64,000 nucleotides of DNA from Apium graveolens (GCF_009905375.1 NC_133653.1:94476609-94540608), one strand, 5' to 3'; numbered from the stretch's first letter, positions 44,748 through 56,845 are shown. Translations and numbers: made by a program. Notes: generated by a model from the sequence alone, not told the origin.

Positions 44748-44873
44748 TTATAGATTTCCTTCTAGCGTGTGCTCACTCAAAAATACCACTACCTGCTCTG
44801 GCAACCGGAAGCCCTCAACACGGTAGGGACCACCAGGTACGCTCTTACGAGCAGTGCGCCTAAGCCTGGCCAT
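44748..44873 (-). CDS. LTR-encoded 41-residue peptide with histone H3-tail-like N-terminus
   Basis: This ORF is too short for routine ORF calling. It starts at minus-strand ATG 44873, 347 bases before the LTR 3' end, and stops at TAA 44748. The N-terminus MARLRRTARKSVPGG matches the histone H3 start at M, A, R, T, A, R, K and S in the same positions, that is around the K9/S10 site, with GG one residue later. Residues 22-28 are FRLPEQV. Element E's LTR has MARLQQTQRKRVG at a similar place. Four of the first ten codons differ from E only at silent sites. Just upstream is GGCAG|TTAAG, a possible splice acceptor, and an out-of-frame ATG. It would be the first ORF of the element's RNA if transcription begins upstream. 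Translation is unproven. Confidence 0.5.
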   Translation of the reverse strand: MARLRRTARKSVPGGPYRVEGFRLPEQVVVFLSEHTLEGNL

Positions 44874-47399
44874 CTTCTTGCTTAACTGCCATGGTTAGAT
44901 TAAAACAAAACATATGAGTATAAAACTCAACAAGTAACTATAAAGCAGTTCTATGATATCAAATCACAATATACTTTACCAAACTCAGGGCATTCTACTT
45001 TATTAGTTCTAGGTGGCAGATTTCCAGCTTTTGGGGTAAGGAAAGGTTTTGAAGGAACAATATGGAGCTTTTAAGGAACAAGGCACAATGTAGGTCGAAA
45101 GCCGACATTCATCACAAATTATTAAAGGATCAGAATAGATCTTTCAAAAAGAGGAAAGCAACAGTATTTCAATATATGGAATTAATCATATGATCAACAG
45201 ATTTAAGAATCTGGTTTCTCGAGCTTTAAGCTTCACATTGACATAATCAACTCTTCTCAAAACAATATAAACCATTTTCATTTTCAAGAATCAATTTACT
45301 GAACAGAAAGTTTCAGTTCCCTTTTAAATAATCATTTAAAACCCTTGATTGGATCACTTTATCTTTCCATTTCATTATAATACGGGTGATCAGCCCGTAC
45401 CGACCTTCATCCGGTCTTTAAGGTACCAATCGGCATAATTTCAGCCTTAAGTTGGACTAGCCCCGCTAGCCTCTTACCATGACTGGACTAGTCCCACTAG
45501 CCTCTTACATCCCAATCCAATCCATCGGGAATTCATTTGGAAAACCTTGAGTTGGAAAAACAAATAGGTTTTCTAAAATCCGTTTTATCATTACCAAGAA
45601 TATGAAATCATTCAGACTCTTTCGAGTCGAAACTCATTCTTAAGTCAAATTTTAAGATAAACAAAGTTCAGGGAGTGATTCAAAGATAAGCAAGGAACAA
45701 TTCTTAAGGATTCAGTATCAAGGATAACAAGGCACTTAAGTTAGAAGGATCAACATCTATTTAGGGATCAATAGGGTGATCAGGAAATAAGGTATCATTA
45801 TACAGGGTTCACAAGGATAATTATAGGGTTCAATACAATTCATGGCTTAATAAATAACTTGAACAGAAAGGACAGATTTTCAAAAGGGTTGAATCAGTAA
45901 ACTTATCAATAACAGTTTGTCAAGATCAAAGGTAGGGTGTCTCAAATCAATACCAAGGTTTCACAATTAAACAATTCAATACTCTACAGGGTATGAACAA
46001 TACTCTCTTTATAACCATTTACACAAGTAATCAGAGTTACTTGCCTGAATTTGCTTTCCTGAAGGTTGAACTACTGCCACCTAGTATATCATTTCCATTC
46101 CTAGCCTGAATGCCCTCACGCTCCAAATCGACAATCAAAACCAAAACCTTAATCAGTTTCTCAACTCTCGTTCCTGGAACGATCACTCAATTACGATAAC
46201 TCGATTATATTCTTGACTCGAGTATACGAATATAGCTTATACACATAAGCACATAACACATAACATATTCCTTTCTCGTAACCTTTATATCTTTATATAC
46301 TTAACAATCGAGAGTACTTTCTTAACCTTAGCTATTTCTCAAATCACACTAATATAATTCTTACGAGTACATGATTTATTCACAACTAAACCTTTACGAC
46401 CATATCTATCACTTATGGTTATCAAAATCAATCAATCTCCACCTTAGCTCACATAAACATATAACATAATCAAAAATCTTTAAAAAGAATTATTCTCTTC
46501 TTTTTTAACATCAAAATTTGAACCCAAATAAACATATAAATCACATAATCTCTAGAATCACATGCATTGACTTAGCATCAAATCAATTCCGTTTATTCCT
46601 ACATTCCATTCGGCTATATTCACAAAACACAATTCAAAAGTCGAATATTGACATGCAAGCATTGGATTTGATTAAAAACTTGAGATTATTCCAACACTCA
46701 TCCTTTTTAGCTTATTTTTAACTCGACATTTACATGCAAGGCTATATTTTAACATGCATCACTAATTCCTCTTGTAAATCAACATGTAAATCTTGAGACT
46801 AGCTAAGTAACCAAGAATCAAGTTACAAAATTTTAACTCCCTTTTCATTAGTACAAAAGTCGGACCAAAACTTAGCATGCAATAACAATTTCACTCATTT
46901 TAATCCATTAACCATTCTAATAACAATCCATAATTACTTTATTCAACAAGAAAAATCAAATCAATCACTCCAAGGATTAAAACCATTCGGGTTTTTCAAG
47001 AAAACAACACATGCAATTGAATTCTCTTAATCCTTAAATCACAAATCAACACATAATCAAATCAACAACTCATTTCTAATAAACACTTATCAATTTATCC
47101 TTTAAAAATCGTAACCCTTTTTGAAATTTAAACGATCCAAGCATGCAAACACCAAAATCAAATTTTATGGTATTAGAGTTCAGTTTTTCACATCACGACT
47201 CACTACCGGTTCACCGGAGTTCATCACCGGTGGCGGTGGCTTCACGGTGGTGCCCTCATTCGAGGGTATCCAATCATAAAACCTCCGATTCTCTAAAAAA
47301 AATGCAGCAACACTACATGCAATATGATTTCATCACAATAATCACAGAAACAAGAATTGATCAAGCAAACCCCGGGTCTCGGCTCAAAACCGAACCCAA

Positions 47400-47419
47400 A
47401 CACACACACACACACACAC
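47400..47419. repeat. (CA)n microsatellite in D LTR
   Basis: A simple CA run of about 20 bases. Confidence 0.9.
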
Positions 47420-47551
47420 TACGAATGCAAGCATAAACACACACATGCACACTCCAATAACCACTTATATGTGTTAATTAAGAGATTTTGAGAAGGATTG
47501 GTGAGAGTTATCAAAGAAATAAGGAGTTTACCAAGAGAAAAGAAGAAGAAC

Positions 47552-47552
47552 C

Positions 47553-47601
<49 letters not shown>
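47552..47601. repeat. (GA)n microsatellite in D LTR
   Basis: A nearly pure GA run of about 50 bases with one AAAG interruption. Such tracts are common in leader or promoter regions of plant LTRs. Confidence 0.9.
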
Positions 47602-47604
<3 letters not shown>

Positions 47605-48626
47605 TCGAGAGAGAGTGTGAGAAAGAAAGAGAGAAGAGAGATTAATATGCTCAGGAAAAAGAAATAAAAAGGGGGGGAGGATGAGTTTTACTCTCAATCA
47701 AAATCAAGGGCAATTTAGTACATTTCTAATTCCCTTTTATAAAGTGATTTTCCTTTCTCTTTTTACTCCCATAGATTATTGGTGGAAAAATAAATATATC
47801 TCTCTCAAAAAGTTGGAAATTATAGCGATTGATGAATTTGAAATGTAGATCTCGAAATTAGCTTTCCAACCATTACTCATAATAGATTTTTGAGCGAACG
47901 ATTAATTTTATATGATTTTCGCAAGTTCGAGCTTATAATAACACTTTTCCACTTAAAAATCAATTTAAAATACAAAGACCACCAAATAAATCCTTTCATC
48001 ATTTTTAAAAAGTCACTAGGACTATTACGAAGATAACAAAATAAATCCCATGTTTTTATCTTACTCGGATAATTTTAAAAAAATGCGCGAGGGTTAAATA
48101 AACCTTTATTTAAATCAAATAATTCCTTTAAATTCATAAAAAATGTCACAGAGCACATAGTCATGCACACAGAAAAGCAATCACACATATACGATCACAT
48201 AATGACTCAGGTCTTATCATAGATTTTATCCCTCTTTAATCTTTGTCCTTTTCTACGCGTACCGGGTCACGTTCAGCCTGACGGCCCGACGCTCAACGTT
48301 TCGATTACGCTTCTCATCATCATTATCGATCGACACATCACTTAGGAAGAAATACTTTATTTACACATTCATTTCATTCAATCACACATAATTCACATTT
48401 TATATTCTTTAACTCCTTATTAGGACGGGTTCTGTTTTACCTGACGGCCTGACGACACATCTTAACTCCTAAGCTGACTCTTTAAATTGGAACGTTTTTA
48501 TTTACGCTCCTATATTCTAATATACAGAAAAGACAATTAATCAGCACTTAGTCACATAATTATAATCACATCACATAAAGCATACTTTATTGACTTAATT
48601 ACGTCGCAAAATTCTCAGTCGTCACA

Positions 48627-48639
48627 ATCTACCCTCCTT
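48627..48639 (-). promoter_or_regulatory. Polypurine tract of D
   Basis: On the minus strand AAGGAGGGTAGAT abuts the LTR TG. E has AAGGAGGGGAGAC at the same place (61912-61924). Confidence 0.9.
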
Positions 48640-48666
48640 AAAAGGATTCTGTCCCCAGAATCTAAT

Positions 48667-51600
48667 CTAAGCAAATAGATGGGGATACTTTTCTTTCATT
48701 TCGCTTTCTAATTCCCAAGTCGATTCTTCAACTAATGGATTTCTCCACAACACTCTAACTAGAGGTACAACTTTATTTCTAAGCGTCCTCTCTTTTCAGT
48801 CCAAAATTTGAACTGGCTGTTCCACATAGGACAAATCTGGTTGGATTTCCACTGGTTCCAACTTGATCACATGGCTCGCATCAGCATTATACTTCTTCAG
48901 AAGAGATACATGAAATACATTGTGCAGATGTTGCATTTGCGGGGGTAGCGCTAACTCATATGCCACTTTCCCAACTCCACGCAATACTTCAAATGGTCCA
49001 ATATACCTAGGACTCAACTTTCCTTTCAATCCGAATCGGGTTAAACCTTTCCAAGGAGATATCTTTAACAAGACTTTGTCTCCAGATTTGAATTGCACAT
49101 CTTTTCGTTCTTGATTTGTGTACTTTGCTTGTCGATCTTGAGCTGCAATTAACCTCTTTCGAATCATTTCTACCTTTTCATTTTGTTTGTTGAACTAGCT
49201 CTGGGCCAATTAATTTGCGCTCACCAACTTCGTCCCAATAAGTAGGGGACCTACACTTTCTTCCATACAACGCTTCATAAGGCGGCATGCCAATACTCGC
49301 GTGATAACTGTTGTTGTAGGAAAACTCAATTAAGGGCAAATGATCGTCCCAATTTCCTTTGAAATCTATTGCACAGGTTCGCAACATATCTTCAATTATC
49401 TGAACTGTCCTTTCACTTTATCTGTCTGCGGATGATATGCCGTACTCATTTTCAATTTAGTTCCCAAATGATCATGGAATTGTCGCCAAAATCTCGAGTT
49501 AAACCTTGGATCTCTATCCGACACGATAGATACAGGAACTCCATGACGCATCACGATCTCATCTAAATACAATTTGACCAACTTTTCCAACAAAAACCTT
49601 TCATTTATCGGCAAGAAATGTGCTGACTTGGTCAACCGATCGATTACCACCCAAATCGCATCATGATTTGACTTAGTTTTAGGTAATCCTACCACAAAAT
49701 CCATTGCTATATGCTCCCATTTCCATTCGGGTATATCCAGTGGCTGAAGCAATCCGCTCGGCCTTTGATATTCCACTTTGACTCTTTGGCACGTATAACA
49801 TTTACTTATCCATTCCGCAATTTCCTTTTTCATGTTTGGCCACCAATAACTTTCTTTTAAATCCTGGTACATCTTCGTACTTCCAGGGTGAATTGAAAAT
49901 CTCGAGTTATGCGCTTCTTGCAAAATCTCGTGCTTTAGTTCCACGACATTAGGTATCCAAATACGGGAGTTAACACGGTATATTCCTTTCCCTTCTTTTT
50001 GAGCTTTAATTTCTTCTCCCGTCAACTTATCCCTTTCGCGATTCATCACTTGCTCTTGACAACATCGAATCTTTACCAAAATTTTGGGTTAAAATGGTAT
50101 TGCATATATAGCTTCACCTCCAAATTCTGGAGTCTGCACCTCTATTTCCATCTTTTCAAAATCTTTAATCAATTCTTCCGATGTCGTTAACATATTCAAC
50201 CTTTCCTTTCGACATAGAGCGTCTGCTACCACATTTGCCTTTCTAGGATGATAGTTTATCGCACAATCATAATCTTTGATTAATTCTAACCACCTTCTTT
50301 ATCGCATATTCAATTCTTTCTGAGTAAAGATATACTTTAAACTCTTATGATCCATATAAATCTCGCACTTTTCCCCATACAAATAATGCCTCCAAATCTT
50401 AAGGGCAAACACGATTGCTGCCAATTCCAAATCATGCGTTGGATACTTTTGCTCGTGTGGCTTGAGTTGCCTTGACGCATATGATATTACCTTCCCGTGT
50501 TGCATTAACACACATCCAAGTCCTTTATATGAAGCATCACTGAATATCACAAATTTCCCTTTTTCATCTGGTAATACCAACACTGGGGCGGTTACCAGCC
50601 TCTTTTTTAACTCTTGAAAACTATCCTCGCACTTTTCTGTCCATACAAACTTCTCATTCTTTCTTGTCAACTTTGTTAACGGAACGACAATCTTAGAGAA
50701 ATCTTGCACAAATCTCTTGTAATATTCGGCTAATCCCAGAAAACTTCTGACTTCTGTAGGAGTCTTGGATCTTTCCCAATTCATTACAGCTTCTATCTTG
50801 GCTGGGTCCACTTTGATTCCTTCTTTATTAACTACATGACCAAGAAATTACACTTCCTTTAGCCAGAATTCGCACTTTGAAAACTTAGCATACAGCTTCT
50901 CTTTTCTCAGAATTTCCAAGGAAATCCTCAAATGCTCCTTATGATCTTCTTCCGTCTTGGAGTAAATCAGTATATCATCGATAAACACAATAATGAACTT
51001 ATCCAAATATTGCTTGAACACTCGGTTCATAAGATCCATAAATGCGGCTGGCGCATTCGTCAAGCCAAATGCCATTATCAAAAATTCATAGTGTCCATAT
51101 CTCGTTCGGAACGCTGTCTTGGGTATATCTTCTGCTTTGATCTTTGATTGATGATACCCAGATCTTAAACCAATCTTTGAGAAACACGAAGCTCCTTTTA
51201 ACTGGTCAAATAATTCATCGATCCGCGGTAGAGGATACTTATTCTTAATCGTCAACTTATTCAGTTCGCGGTAATGAATACACAACCTCATACTTCCATC
51301 CTTTTTATTTACAAAAAACATCAGTGCACCCCACGGGGATACACTCGGTCGGATCACTCCTTTGTCCAACAATTCTTGCAACTGAGCTGCCAATTCCTTC
51401 ATCTCGACTGGCGCCATGCGATAGGGAGCTTTTGACACTGGTTCCGTTCCAGGAGCCAAATCAATCGTAAACTCAATCTCTCTGTCTGGAGGTAGTCCTA
51501 GCAATTCATCAGGAAATACATCCGGAAAATCGCTTACTACCGGAATATCCTCGATCTTTACCGATTTTTTCTCCACACCCACGACATGAGCCAAATAAAT

Positions 51601-52125
51601 TTCGCATCCTTGACGTATTAATCTTCTTGCCTCAATAGCCGTTAAAAATTTCTTCTCTTGCCTCTTTCCTTTGAATATCACTTCTTCACCATCCTTGGTT
51701 CTTAATTTCACTTTCTTACTTTTACATTCGATTTGCGCTTCATGGTTTGACAACCAATCTATTCCTAGTATGACCTCAAATTCTCCTAACTTAAAGGGAA
51801 TTAAGTCAGCAGAAAAGCGCCGACCTTCTATAGTCACCTCACAATCGGGACAAATCTTGCTAGCAATAACTTTCTCTTGATTGGCTACCTCTATATTCAA
51901 ATTAGGTTCTAGAGGGTACGTAACACAATTTAACTTATCAAGAATACTTTCAGAGATAAAACATCTAGTTGCTCCAGAATCCATCAAAACTTTTACTTCT
52001 ACTGAGTTAATAACAAGCATACCTGCTACCACGTCCATATCTTGCACCGCATCTTTCATCATCATGTTAAAGGTTCTAGCTCTGGGTTGAGCTGATGGTG
52101 CTGGGAGAGACAGCGGTCCAGCAAT
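48667..52125 (-). pseudogene. pol: Element D pol with chromodomain (PR-RT-RH-IN-CHD), broken
   Basis: Read from 52125 downward. The end of gag runs in frame into a protease with [13 protein letters not shown] (about 51960-52000). RT has [13 protein letters not shown] and FIDDILIYS, but motif A reads KIGLRSGYH, so the catalytic Asp is Gly. RNase H ([21 protein letters not shown]) is followed by the integrase zinc finger and by core motifs AMDFVVGLPKT and SDRDPRFNSRFW. The chromodomain (RVLWRNPLVEESTWELESEM) ends at TAG 48667. Stops are TAA 50848-50850 and another near 50299 (both at expected Gln codons), one near 50094, and TGA near 48796 (expected Arg). A small deletion shifts the integrase near 49410 and a one-base insertion lies near 49180. 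The element is inactive. Confidence 0.92.
52121..52125. repeat. Target site of E (left copy)
   Basis: GCAAT precedes E's 5' LTR inside D's gag. The right copy should lie beyond the window. Confidence 0.6.
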
Positions 52126-52651
52126 TGTAATAACCCCAATTTTTGGAAATTTTTGAAACCCTTATGAATAGTGTTTTTGCTGAATGAGAAAACTGTTCAT
52201 GCCACGCTATGTAGGGGTTCTGTTATTGATCTTATGGGATATTATTAGTACTCTATGAAGTATATAAGTGTATGTAAAGATCGTCAGAATCCAATTCTGA
52301 ACACTTTGATTTTTCCCAGAAATCCACTAGATACGGAAAGAATTGAGAAAAAGGTAACCGGATAAAAAGGATTTAAATTAAAGGATTATAAGAGAGGATC
52401 ATAAAAGGAATGTAATATATTGAGAAAGGTTAAGGGAACCTAAGTAATAAGATCCCGGGTATGATCCCTCAAACGATAAACGAAAACGAAAGTTAAGCGA
52501 ACCGTATAACAGATCAGCGGTCATTAGGCAAACAATTAGGAAGTTAAGCAAAGGGATTAGAGGAAGTGATGTCACCCAACCAATGAGAAGAGGACAAGGA
52601 AGGGAGGATGACATAGCAATGTGATGTAAGCATGACATAGGGAAGGAGGAG

Positions 52652-52674
52652 GTGTGGTTGGTTTATAACCACAC
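52652..52674. promoter_or_regulatory. Inverted repeat GTGTGGTT/AACCACAC in E LTR
   Basis: Perfect 8-base arms flank GGTTTAT, and the right arm overlaps a TTTATAA sequence. It is repeated exactly in the 3' LTR (62451-62473). It may be a factor site at the core promoter. Confidence 0.4.
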
Positions 52675-54257
52675 AAATATGAGGTTATTAAGGTAATTAA
52701 CCAAAAACAAAACAAAAAAACAACCAAGCTAAGCCAAACAAATCAAAAAACACAAAATCATTTCATTCTCATCATCTTGCTCTCGGCTTTTCATCTTTTT
52801 CAAGGGCAAGAATTTCAAAAATCAAGTTCCAAGCATTGTTAAATCACAAGGTAATTATCTAAGCTTCCTTGTACATAGATATGGATATGCTATAAGTTTA
52901 AGCTCCTAATTCCTTCACAATCTCTTCCAATAAATCAAGGAAGAAGATGGTGAATAGTAACCTTCAAGAAATAACTTTAGTTTTCTTGAATTTTTATGAA
53001 AGATTAAGGTTATACAAGCAAGGATCAAGGTTCTTTTAGGCATTCAAAGCTCTTGGGTTGTGTTAGGAAGCTTCAAGGAGGTATAAACAACTTTCACCTT
53101 TAACTTATAGTTTGAACTTTGAGTTTTGATGAGTTTATGGATGGATTAATGTATATATAGAAATATCCATGTATGTATAGCAAGATCCATGTATGTTAGA
53201 TAGTTTGGTTGGATTTGTGGTGATTTTGGATATGAATCTTGGTTAATGGTTAATGAATCTTAAGTTATGGTTAGTAGATCATGTTTGCGGTTGAATAAGT
53301 TGGAAAACCTTGAGATTATGGACTGACTTTGCCTTGATATAAGTTGTGTTTGACGTATTGATGATGGTTGGGTGGTTTGTAGTGAATTGGTAAAGAATTG
53401 GAGTGGTATAAATATTGGTAATCGCGTAAACATAGCCGTCGTAACGTCCGATTTACTTTAGACTGCTTTTGTTCATAACATTTGGACCCGAGGACTCCCT
53501 GCTATATTATGACCACTGCCATGTTTAGATAGCTCATGTTACGAGCTTCGTTTTGATATGTAGTTCGTTCGATTCCGATTTACGGTTTAGGAGAAACGAC
53601 CGTTTCAAGTAACGGCGTTTCGCGAACGAAACTTTTTCCCTCGCCTTACTTTGAAACATAGGTTAAAGACCAAAAAGGGTTAATTAATGTATGAAACAAT
53701 TATGGTAAGAGTGTTAGGCAGTTGGTAAGACACTCGCGAAGGAATCGCTTTAAAACTCGTAATGGTTAATTTATTAAAAATGGTGGAGCCGAGGGTACTC
53801 GAGTGACTTAAGAGAATCAATAAGCGCAAAACAAGCGTTAGAGTCTAAGTTAGTTACAGTATAGATTTACAAGTGACTTTGGTTTAATTCCAACTTACTT
53901 GTTGTTTATAGGTTACCAGACTCGTCCCGAGCCTTTTATCACCCCAAGTTGCTCAGGCAAGTTTTCTACCCGTTATAACTGTTGTGGTGATGAATATATG
54001 TATTTGCATTATCTTGCGATAGATGCATGTTGGATAATTAGCAAATGTTGTTATATATTGAAGCATGCTGCTATGGTATATATATATGCATGCCTATTTC
54101 GCATTCTTTCCATATATATATCTGTTGATTCAGTTGATAATACCTATGCTAGAGGATAGCGGTAATTTGCATATACCCTTAGTACAGGGACCCAAAGGTG
54201 AAAATATTTTCTAAAACCGGGAGTCGAGGATCCCGAGTAGATTTTGTATATATGGAT

Positions 54258-54308
54258 ATAAATATATATATATATATATATATATTTATACTTATATATA
54301 TATATATG
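54258..54308. repeat. (TA)n microsatellite in E LTR
   Basis: An imperfect TA run of about 50 bases. Confidence 0.85.
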
Positions 54309-54365
54309 GTCATAGTTTTCAAAACTATTAATCGAATAAGGTTTATTCGATAACTTTAACTTTAT

Positions 54366-54690
54366 TTTATTATTGAATATTATTTCAAATATTATTCGAA
54401 GGCGTATGACTCCTTTATATTAAATGAATATTATTTTGAATATTCATTCAAGGACTTATGACTCCTTTTATTTTATTGAATGAATATTTTTGAATATTCA
54501 TTCGAGGACTTATGACTCCTTTTATTTTATTAAATGAATATTATTTTGAATATTCATTCGAGGACTTATGACTCCTTTTATTTTATTATCTGAATATTAT
54601 TTGAATATTCATTCGAGGGCTTATGACTCAGTTTATATTGTTAAATGAATATTTTTGAATATTCATTTGAGGATCTATGACTCCGATTAT
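54366..54690 (+). repeat. Six-unit ~54-bp tandem array in E LTR
   Basis: The unit is roughly GAATATTCATTCGAGGACTTATGACTCC followed by TTTTATTTTATTAAATGAATATTATTTT. The AGGACTTATGACTCC core recurs near 54400, 54451, 54505, 54561, 54616 and 54670, a spacing of 52-56 bases. AATATTCATT and AATGAATATT make each unit able to fold back on itself. Confidence 0.9.
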
Positions 54691-56015
54691 TTGCTGAGAT
54701 TTGTTCTTTATTTTATTAAAGAATAAGGTGTAAATAATCAAACTTATTTTCGATTATTCAAATAAAGATAGTACTTTCATATAAGTATATCTTTGGTTAT
54801 TTAATACTCGTTTCAAGTATAAGTTTTAATACTTTTACTTCAATTATTTTTATAAAGATTATTCTTTATGGGAATATTATTTAAATAATAATATTCAGTC
54901 ATTTTCTAAATATTCTGGGGACTGATTTACTTCATTAAATCAGCTTTACTCCAAACACTCTATAAAGTGTTTTCGAGTCTTCAAAATGATTTTTAAAAGA
55001 TAGAGCGGATCCCAAAACTCATTTTTATATTTAAGATCTTCCTTTTAAGGGGATTTAAATACTCGCTCAAAACCTGAGGGATCCGGCTCTGTGGTGTGTT
55101 TTATATTCGCAACAAGGTTGCTGTTTTGTTAAATGAATTGATTACTTACCCAACACTCGGGAAGTAAAATTCTTGGAACAAGTTAATCCATTAACAGGCA
55201 TCGCCTGGGAAATATCGGTGAGTTTTCCTTTCCAACTAGATACGACTTCTTGGTGGAGCCGTATCAACAAGTTCTACTTGGGGAAAGGGGGAAAGAGCTT
55301 TACGTTTCAGAGTCATGGATTTCATCTGAACTAGGAGTGGCGTAAGTGGTCGAGTGGCACCGGCCCAGCCTTATTATATTGGCCCAAATGGCCTGGAAGT
55401 TCCGCTAAGGCGGTCCATTCCTTAGGAGTTCAGTGTTCGGTTGACAAGTAAATCCGACAGGTTCTCCTCTACATGTAGAAAATGGTGGGGTTGTACTACT
55501 ACGACTGATCATCGTAAGTGGTCTTCCTGGCGCGGCAAACTCCCGTAATGAGTTCATCATCCATTTGGATAATTCTGCAACACTACCCATAGCATTTCGA
55601 TCGAAAGGCTACTAATGGGTGGTTGCCGAAGCATTGACAGGGTCAAACATTTTTATTGGTGTATCCATTGAATGAAGTATCTCGTAACTTCATTTCTTTT
55701 CAAAATATTTCAAAGATCAAATATTTTCAAGTTTTATTTGTGGTCTCATCTATGGGATGACCTCGTGAATTTTATTATACTTTGAACAGTGGTAGTTCAA
55801 GTAGCTTTATAAATGATATAAGTATAGTGAAGTATTTGGTAACTTCATCCCTTGTTTTTACTTATATCTAGTAAGTAATTATCTTACTCATGATAAAAGA
55901 TTCTAGTAAGTATCCATTTAGATACTTATATTATTGTTATCACTATATATTATCTTGCGAGCTGTAAGGCTCACTCTTGCTTTATTTCTTCATCACACAA
56001 CAACAGTTAGGAAAG

Positions 56016-56204
56016 ATGGCCAGACTCCAGCAGACCCAGCGCAAGCGCGTGGGAAGCGTCCCGCGTCTTCCCGATGATGTTGTGGCAGCTATAGCTGCAG
56101 AGGTAGATCCATTGGTACATCAGGAATTCTATTTTGAGAATCAAATTATGTATAATTATAACTTATGGCAGATAATGGCAATTAACTGTAAATTTATCAA
56201 GTAA
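56016..56204 (+). CDS. LTR-encoded 62-residue peptide with H3-tail-like N-terminus
   Basis: ATG 56016 lies 393 bases before the LTR 3' end. The frame is open further upstream, but this Met aligns with the D peptide. The N-terminus MARLQQTQRKRVGSVPR shares A, R, Q, T, R, K and G with the histone H3 tail at matching positions; Ala7 and Ser10 of H3 are replaced (by Gln and Arg). RLPDDVV corresponds to RLPEQVV in D. It follows CAACAG|TTAGGAAAG, similar to the CAG|TTA before the other two LTR ORFs. The tail after about residue 40 is probably not conserved. Translation is unproven. Confidence 0.5.
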   Translation: MARLQQTQRKRVGSVPRLPDDVVAAIAAEVDPLVHQEFYFENQIMYNYNLWQIMAINCKFIK

Positions 56205-56413
56205 TCATTTTGGGTTGTAATAACTTTTAAATTGTGGATTCAAAGACTTGTACTTATTTAAATTTCATCTCTGAGACTATAACGGGTTGTGGTGTGTGTT
56301 AGTGTGGGGTCACAGCATAAGGTTATTATTATTAATTAAGTGAAGTGATATTGTGGAGAGAAAGACCGTGACGACCCGGATCCCCGACCCCGGATCTGGG
56401 GGTGTTACAGAAA

Positions 56414-56425
56414 TGGTATCAGAGC
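56414..56425 (+). promoter_or_regulatory. Primer-binding site of E
   Basis: TGGTATCAGAGC lies four bases after the LTR and is a perfect Met-tRNA complement. Confidence 0.95.
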
Positions 56426-56845
56426 TAAGCGTTATAAACCTCAGAGATGATGGGACGTTAAGATAATAAGTTAACTAAGATAATAAGAACTCTTGCCAAG
56501 TTCATAGTCGGGCTACCTAACGTAGCACTGACAGTTAAAACCCTTATGGGAACCCTTATAAATATCGTGATAGGAGCGTAGTTCGTTATCGTATATGGTA
56601 GCGGGACTCCGAACCCTGAGGTTGAGGAGCAACATCGCGATGATATTTTATTACTAATTGGAGATCGGATTGTGGATCCGATAGAGTGTCCTAATGCAGG
56701 ACCGGATGATGTTGATATTAAGGATTTAGCGGTTGAGGATGTTGTCCTAGAAGGGTTAGTTGTTGAGGAGGATCCCATGGAGGATCCTGACAGGATTTGA
56801 TAAAGGACCACTGATGAATTGATGACCATGGTTTGGTCGACTACC
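56426..56845 (+). other. E leader and possible gag N-terminal remnant
   Basis: No frame with clear homology. Short runs look like an acidic gag N-terminus (around 56670-56800, EDP/DPED-rich). It is probably a decayed gag start. Confidence 0.35.

Larger units (their letters stand above)
44526..48626 (-). repeat. Element D 3' LTR
   Basis: On the minus strand the LTR starts TGTGACGACTGAG at 48626 and ends CGAGATTGAGGGCGTCACA at 44526, 4,101 bp. It abuts the PPT. It holds a (CA)n run near 47400-47419, a long (GA)n run near 47552-47601 and a short ORF near its 3' end (44748-44873). Confidence 0.93.
44526..52125 (-). mobile_element. Element D: Tekay/Del-type Ty3/gypsy chromovirus (5' part beyond E)
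   Basis: Read on the minus strand, the window shows D's protease, RT, RNase H, integrase, chromodomain, PPT and complete 4,101-bp 3' LTR. Its gag is interrupted at 52125 by E, and the 5' half should resume past the right edge of the window. The first five bases outside the LTR are AGATC (44521-44525), the expected target duplication. The chromodomain and the long LTR fit the Tekay/Del clade. Confidence 0.92.
52126..56409 (+). repeat. Element E 5' LTR
   Basis: The 4,284-bp LTR starts TGTAATAACCCCAATTTTTGG and ends CTGGGGGTGTTACA. It includes an 8-bp inverted repeat around TTTAT (52652-52674), a six-unit ~54-bp tandem array (about 54366-54690), a (TA)n run and a short ORF at 56016. The other apparent ORFs within it are not supported. 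Confidence 0.95.

Noticed and set aside
44748..44873. A captured histone H3 gene fragment
   Set aside because: Similarity is confined to the first ~14 codons. The rest is unlike H3 but like the other LTR ORFs, so a gene fragment is not supported, though capture of the first codons cannot be excluded.
52399..52638. 79-codon minus-strand ORF repeated identically at 62198-62437
   Set aside because: It is duplicated only because it lies in E's two LTRs. It has no homology or start context that supports a gene.
53899..54159. 86-codon ORF repeated at 63698-63958
   Set aside because: It is also an LTR duplicate. One of the five LTR differences is an amino-acid change here (Cys/Arg), and there is no recognisable domain.
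54366..54690. Regular repeats with spacers resembling a CRISPR array
   Set aside because: The units are contiguous tandem repeats in a plant LTR with no unique spacers and no cas genes.
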